Source of the DNA: Hydra vulgaris
Lineage: Eukaryota; Cnidaria; Hydrozoa; Anthoathecata; Hydridae
Assembly (NCBI RefSeq): GCF_038396675.1
Contig: NC_088933.1
Coordinates: forward strand, 41,562,501 to 41,626,500
Length of the DNA: 64,000 nucleotides
Direction of reading: 5' to 3'
Below, one piece after another: positions 60,716-64,000 of the stretch. Numbering within the stretch: position 1 is the first letter of the stretch; each line of letters starts with the position of its first letter. The notes below the pieces were generated by a model that did not search any database, had not been told where the DNA came from, and worked only from the letters and a program-made list of their open reading frames with translations. The translations under genes were made by a program, and so were the position numbers.

Positions 60716-63700
60716 TCATGTTTCATGAAAAAGCAACTGGCAAACATCTGACAATGTTGAAAGCATGCAACGCCCACGTGCACGCAAAATTTCAATTGCA
60801 ACATTCACAAAGTTGTTTTTTGAATTCTTATTTAATAAACTCTTATTTTCACATCCGATAAGCTCGTTATTAAAGGAATTCTGCATATTTTCATTAATTA
60901 TACTACTTGAAACTTCTTTTTGATCAGAAGAGTTTTGAAAATTTCTGAGAAATTTATGGTACGCTTTTTTTCCTTTTTTAGTTAAGAAAAACAGTCCCCC
61001 GGATAAAACAAAAAGTTGAGCAATGACGTTATAATCTGACAAATTATATTCCAAACTAGGAAGAACGAGTGAGCTTTGATTAATAAATATGCTTTGACCA
61101 CGCCGTAGACGTGGTGCAAACATGTGTAAGCTGACACGGTGATTTCTTTCTATTGAACGAAAGATTGGAATTAACTCATTTGCTTCAAAAGAACTAATCA
61201 CAACGTAGGTCGCACAGTCAGAATAATACTTAGGAGCCACAGCTATTACCCAAGATATTTCAAAGAGAAAATCATCACCTCTATTGGAATCTTCAATAAC
61301 CATAGTGAACTCATTTGTTACCAACAAGTTACGACTCCAACCACTTATTGGCATCAACTTAGAAATTCGATATGTATTTTGAAAAATTTTATTAATAGGC
61401 AAAATATCAACAAGATTTCCATAATTTATAACACCAGTTTCGACTAGGTCTCTGATTTCTTTTGACAATTTTGGTTTATGTGGACTTTGACGATCCGGAC
61501 GTTCAACCTGGCGTTCTTCTTCCAGTTCAGCTTCAAGTTCCCGTTCTTGCTCTTCGTCAAGAATATTAGCAAAACTTTTATTTTTAGATAAATATTGGTT
61601 GCATCGAGAAATGATATTTGCACCAAATGAGGTTAGGGTTTTTACAAAAATGTCGTTTACTCTATTGTTTTTCTTTAACAAATTAATATGTTTATTTAAA
61701 CTATTCTCAATAATTTTTGGAATATATTCTAATGATCGAGATCCTCCGTAAAAATTTTCTAGATAGATTACTTCGTCTTCAGAACACCTATTACCAAGTT
61801 TTTGAAGACTATCTAATATTAAACTTCCTTCATAACTTTTATTTTTAAACATAGATAACTCAGCAGCTTCCTTTATAGCATAGCGAATACCTTGGAAGGA
61901 CCAATGTAAAAGTCCAACGCGAATAGTATTACAGCTGTTATTAATTGCCCATTTTAGGATATCAGTAGCGTCTGGGATTCTGTTTGAATTATTCATTTGA
62001 CGTACAATAGACATGTGGACATCTTTTGAGGCATAGAAATAAACGCTATGTCCATTTCCCAGCAATCTCATACGCATGCATGCTTGAACAAGGCGGTCTT
62101 TTGTAAGTCCTTTACCCAACGTAACACAAGCAACAGCGTTTATGGGAAACTTTAAATCTGTTCCCCTAGTATGAATATCATCAAGATATATGACACATCT
62201 ATTAAGTTTGTGACAGTACGGAGAAACAGAAAGTAAAGAAGTACGACCTTTTCTATCACAAACCATTAATCTATCTTCCGTGTCAAAATACACTGCTGCA
62301 GACACTTCAGAAGGTAAAGAAATTTTAAGCCATTCAAGAGCAACTTTTTTATTGTCCATCTTCAACATTAGCGCACCTACATCAATTAAAACACAAGCTT
62401 TTGTTTCAATTAGCGTCTTCAAAATACATTTATCAATAGTATCTACACTCGAACTTATGTGATAATAGGTTTTATTTTCAGGTTGAAGTAAAAAGCTTAA
62501 AACCATAGCATTTGTTCCTGACAATTTAGACAAATCTTTTTGCGTAATGGTCAATGGAAATAGCAACTGCAATTCATTTGTGCCACTGAACCCGGTAGTG
62601 TAGTTTTTATTCTCAGATCCAAGCTTATTTTTTAAACATAGATCCCACGCTGATGTTGAAATCTTAGTAGGAAATTGCTTTGCTTCTCTTGGATAAACTA
62701 CTTGATTTAACCAAAAGTTTACGACACTCATGCTGTAACTTAATAAAGAATATAACTTTTTTTTTTGTTCAATGTTGTCTAGATTAACTCCATTTAATTC
62801 GCGCAAATTGTTGGGCACATTATCAATCCCGATAGCTTTAATCCATTGTCCATATTCAACTTCTTTGTTTGCACCTTTATCTAAATAAAAAAATACCTCA
62901 TCTAGCTGACTTTCACTAAGGCCACTCATATAGTAACTTATTTGAGTCAAAATGATAGCAATATCAGGATGACCAAAGTCAGTTCTTTCGACAGCAACAT
63001 CTTTAGCACGAAATGGTACAGCCATTTTTGAATTTGTGTTTGATAGACTAATACCAAAATTAACTCTCCAACGTTTTTGAAGTGCCATGTGTAAAACTTC
63101 AAAGAGAAGTATGCCACGTAAAATTAATAACTCTTCCTTTAAAACAGTATTCTTATTAAAAAGTTTGGATAAACGCTTGTTCATATCTGTATCACTAATG
63201 TCGTTAGAGGTAATAAATAATCTAGCAAGTTCTTTATCACTTTGTTTTAACTTTGCTGCTACTGAAACTTGTGGAACTTCATTATTAAGAATTGAATCAA
63301 CAATTAAGTAACACATGTCTTTATACATTTTCTCGTTGTTGCTAAGAAAACGAATATGTGAAAATGAATCGTATCGAGTATTGTCAACATAATATTCAAT
63401 GTAGTTAGCTCCATACTTGTTAAATATTTTTTCCCCAAATTTATTAACTAATTTTAAAACTGCTTGAGAAATTATCCACCTCAGTTCACCACTGTCAATA
63501 AGTAACTGTTCACCAAGCGTGTAAACAACCTGGAATTTAACATTTAATATTTCATCTGCTTCATCAAGGATATCACGAATATGTTTCTGAAGCCAACAAC
63601 GCAATTGATAAAAATAATTTGCAAAATTAGATTTTTTGCGGAAATGCTCCAATGTTTTTAAATTAAGAGATAAGCGGTATTCTGGTGTTGTCAACATCAC

Positions 63701-64000
63701 ACCACGCTTCAAAAGACACTCTTGGTGTATTCTTAGCATTTTTAAAGGGTTGAAGTTTAAAGCTCTGCGACATGGCACTATGTAAACTCGTCTGTTGAGA
63801 AGCCCACCAAGTTTATCCACAAGTAGTTCAAAATTTGTGTTTAAAAGAGAACGTAATACAGTTACTCTAACAACGTGCTCCGATGTAGCTAAAGAAACTG
63901 CAAGTAACGGAACAATAACACTGGTTTTTCCTTCTCCCATGTTTAACTGTTGAACAAAGTTTTCATTTGCATTTATCATGCTCTGGGCAACATCAATCTG
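60716..64000 (-). CDS. DUF3638/DUF3645 large ATPase-like protein, C-terminal part (5' incomplete)
   Basis: This is one frame of at least 1094 codons, open through the right edge: QIDVAQS precedes the Met at 63979, so the true start lies outside. Counting from that Met: Walker-A-like NMGEGKTSVIVPLLA at 13-27, TTPEYRLS at 97-104, Walker-B-like DILDEADEIL at 136-145 with VKFQVVYTLGEQ (DUF3638 hallmarks), FGHPDIAIILTQISYYMSGL near 335 (DUF3645), YLDDIHTRGTDLKFPINAVA near 600 and QACMRMRLLGNGHSV near 630, resembling helicase motifs V-VI. An acidic coiled segment lies near 810-825. Family members are multi-thousand-residue eukaryotic proteins, some annotated as ubiquitin hydrolases; function unproven. 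No stop, frameshift or intron in 3.28 kb. It is the only intact host-like gene here. Confidence 0.9.
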   Translation of the reverse strand, partial: QIDVAQSMINANENFVQQLNMGEGKTSVIVPLLAVSLATSEHVVRVTVLRSLLNTNFELLVDKLGGLLNRRVYIVPCRRALNFNPLKMLRIHQECLLKRGVMLTTPEYRLSLNLKTLEHFRKKSNFANYFYQLRCWLQKHIRDILDEADEILNVKFQVVYTLGEQLLIDSGELRWIISQAVLKLVNKFGEKIFNKYGANYIEYYVDNTRYDSFSHIRFLSNNEKMYKDMCYLIVDSILNNEVPQVSVAAKLKQSDKELARLFITSNDISDTDMNKRLSKLFNKNTVLKEELLILRGILLFEVLHMALQKRWRVNFGISLSNTNSKMAVPFRAKDVAVERTDFGHPDIAIILTQISYYMSGLSESQLDEVFFYLDKGANKEVEYGQWIKAIGIDNVPNNLRELNGVNLDNIEQKKKLYSLLSYSMSVVNFWLNQVVYPREAKQFPTKISTSAWDLCLKNKLGSENKNYTTGFSGTNELQLLFPLTITQKDLSKLSGTNAMVLSFLLQPENKTYYHISSSVDTIDKCILKTLIETKACVLIDVGALMLKMDNKKVALEWLKISLPSEVSAAVYFDTEDRLMVCDRKGRTSLLSVSPYCHKLNRCVIYLDDIHTRGTDLKFPINAVACVTLGKGLTKDRLVQACMRMRLLGNGHSVYFYASKDVHMSIVRQMNNSNRIPDATDILKWAINNSCNTIRVGLLHWSFQGIRYAIKEAAELSMFKNKSYEGSLILDSLQKLGNRCSEDEVIYLENFYGGSRSLEYIPKIIENSLNKHINLLKKNNRVNDIFVKTLTSFGANIISRCNQYLSKNKSFANILDEEQERELEAELEEERQVERPDRQSPHKPKLSKEIRDLVETGVINYGNLVDILPINKIFQNTYRISKLMPISGWSRNLLVTNEFTMVIEDSNRGDDFLFEISWVIAVAPKYYSDCATYVVISSFEANELIPIFRSIERNHRVSLHMFAPRLRRGQSIFINQSSLVLPSLEYNLSDYNVIAQLFVLSGGLFFLTKKGKKAYHKFLRNFQNSSDQKEVSSSIINENMQNSFNNELIGCENKSLLNKNSKNNFVNVAIEILRARGRCMLSTLSDVCQLLFHET

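Overview
The window is eukaryotic, very AT-rich and almost wholly built from transposable elements (TEs). The TE mix (hAT, P, Transib/RAG1-like, Tc1, pogo, piggyBac, several LINE clades, tRNA-derived SINEs, long (TA)n arrays), spliced transposase genes with GTAAGT donors and the base composition suggest an invertebrate animal, most likely a hydrozoan such as Hydra. That assignment is inference. Only one convincing host gene is present: the 3' part of a large DUF3638/DUF3645 ATPase-like gene at the right edge, on the minus strand.

Left part (1-12.6 kb): a LINE remnant is followed by a hAT transposase relic. Its two halves (about 2.0-2.4 kb and 11.3-11.7 kb) are separated by an 8.65-kb insertion. 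That insertion has ~77-bp terminal inverted repeats (TIRs) and carries the remnant of a long, conserved but uncharacterised protein gene. The gene was later hit by a second hAT element (3955-8264, 8-bp target duplication ATATGGTA), by two tRNA-derived SINEs and by a 22-bp minisatellite expansion. The second hAT carries further palindromic elements in its intron. A 29-bp minisatellite follows.

Middle (15-31 kb): two Tx1/L1-like LINE copies lie head to head (15.6-18.7 kb minus, 18.9-25.3 kb plus). Each is interrupted, one by a palindromic MITE and one by a CR1/jockey-like LINE. A 5'-truncated 3' tail and a minus-strand ORF1 copy follow. Next is a P-element-type transposon (27553-30724) with perfect 64-bp TIRs and 8-bp target duplications, coding for a THAP-domain transposase.

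31-35 kb: a Transib/RAG1-like transposon with a 5-bp duplication (CAATG). Its ends read CACAGTG plus an ACAAAA-type motif at 22-nt and 13-nt spacing, close to the 23/12 layout of V(D)J recombination signals. The transposase frame is complete apart from three stop codons, and the second catalytic aspartate appears to be asparagine.

35-60 kb: LINE fragments, MITEs, a Tc1 element inside (TA)n, a pogo-like transposase relic, two adjacent piggyBac elements with long palindromes near their ends, a relic of another transposase-like family, several (TA)n arrays, a (GAT)n array and a minus-strand LINE with an endonuclease domain. 60.7-64 kb: the host gene, open to the window edge.

There is no operon logic. 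The genes interact only as layers of insertion, and the nesting gives a relative order: outer hAT, then TIR element, then inner hAT, then intronic palindromes.
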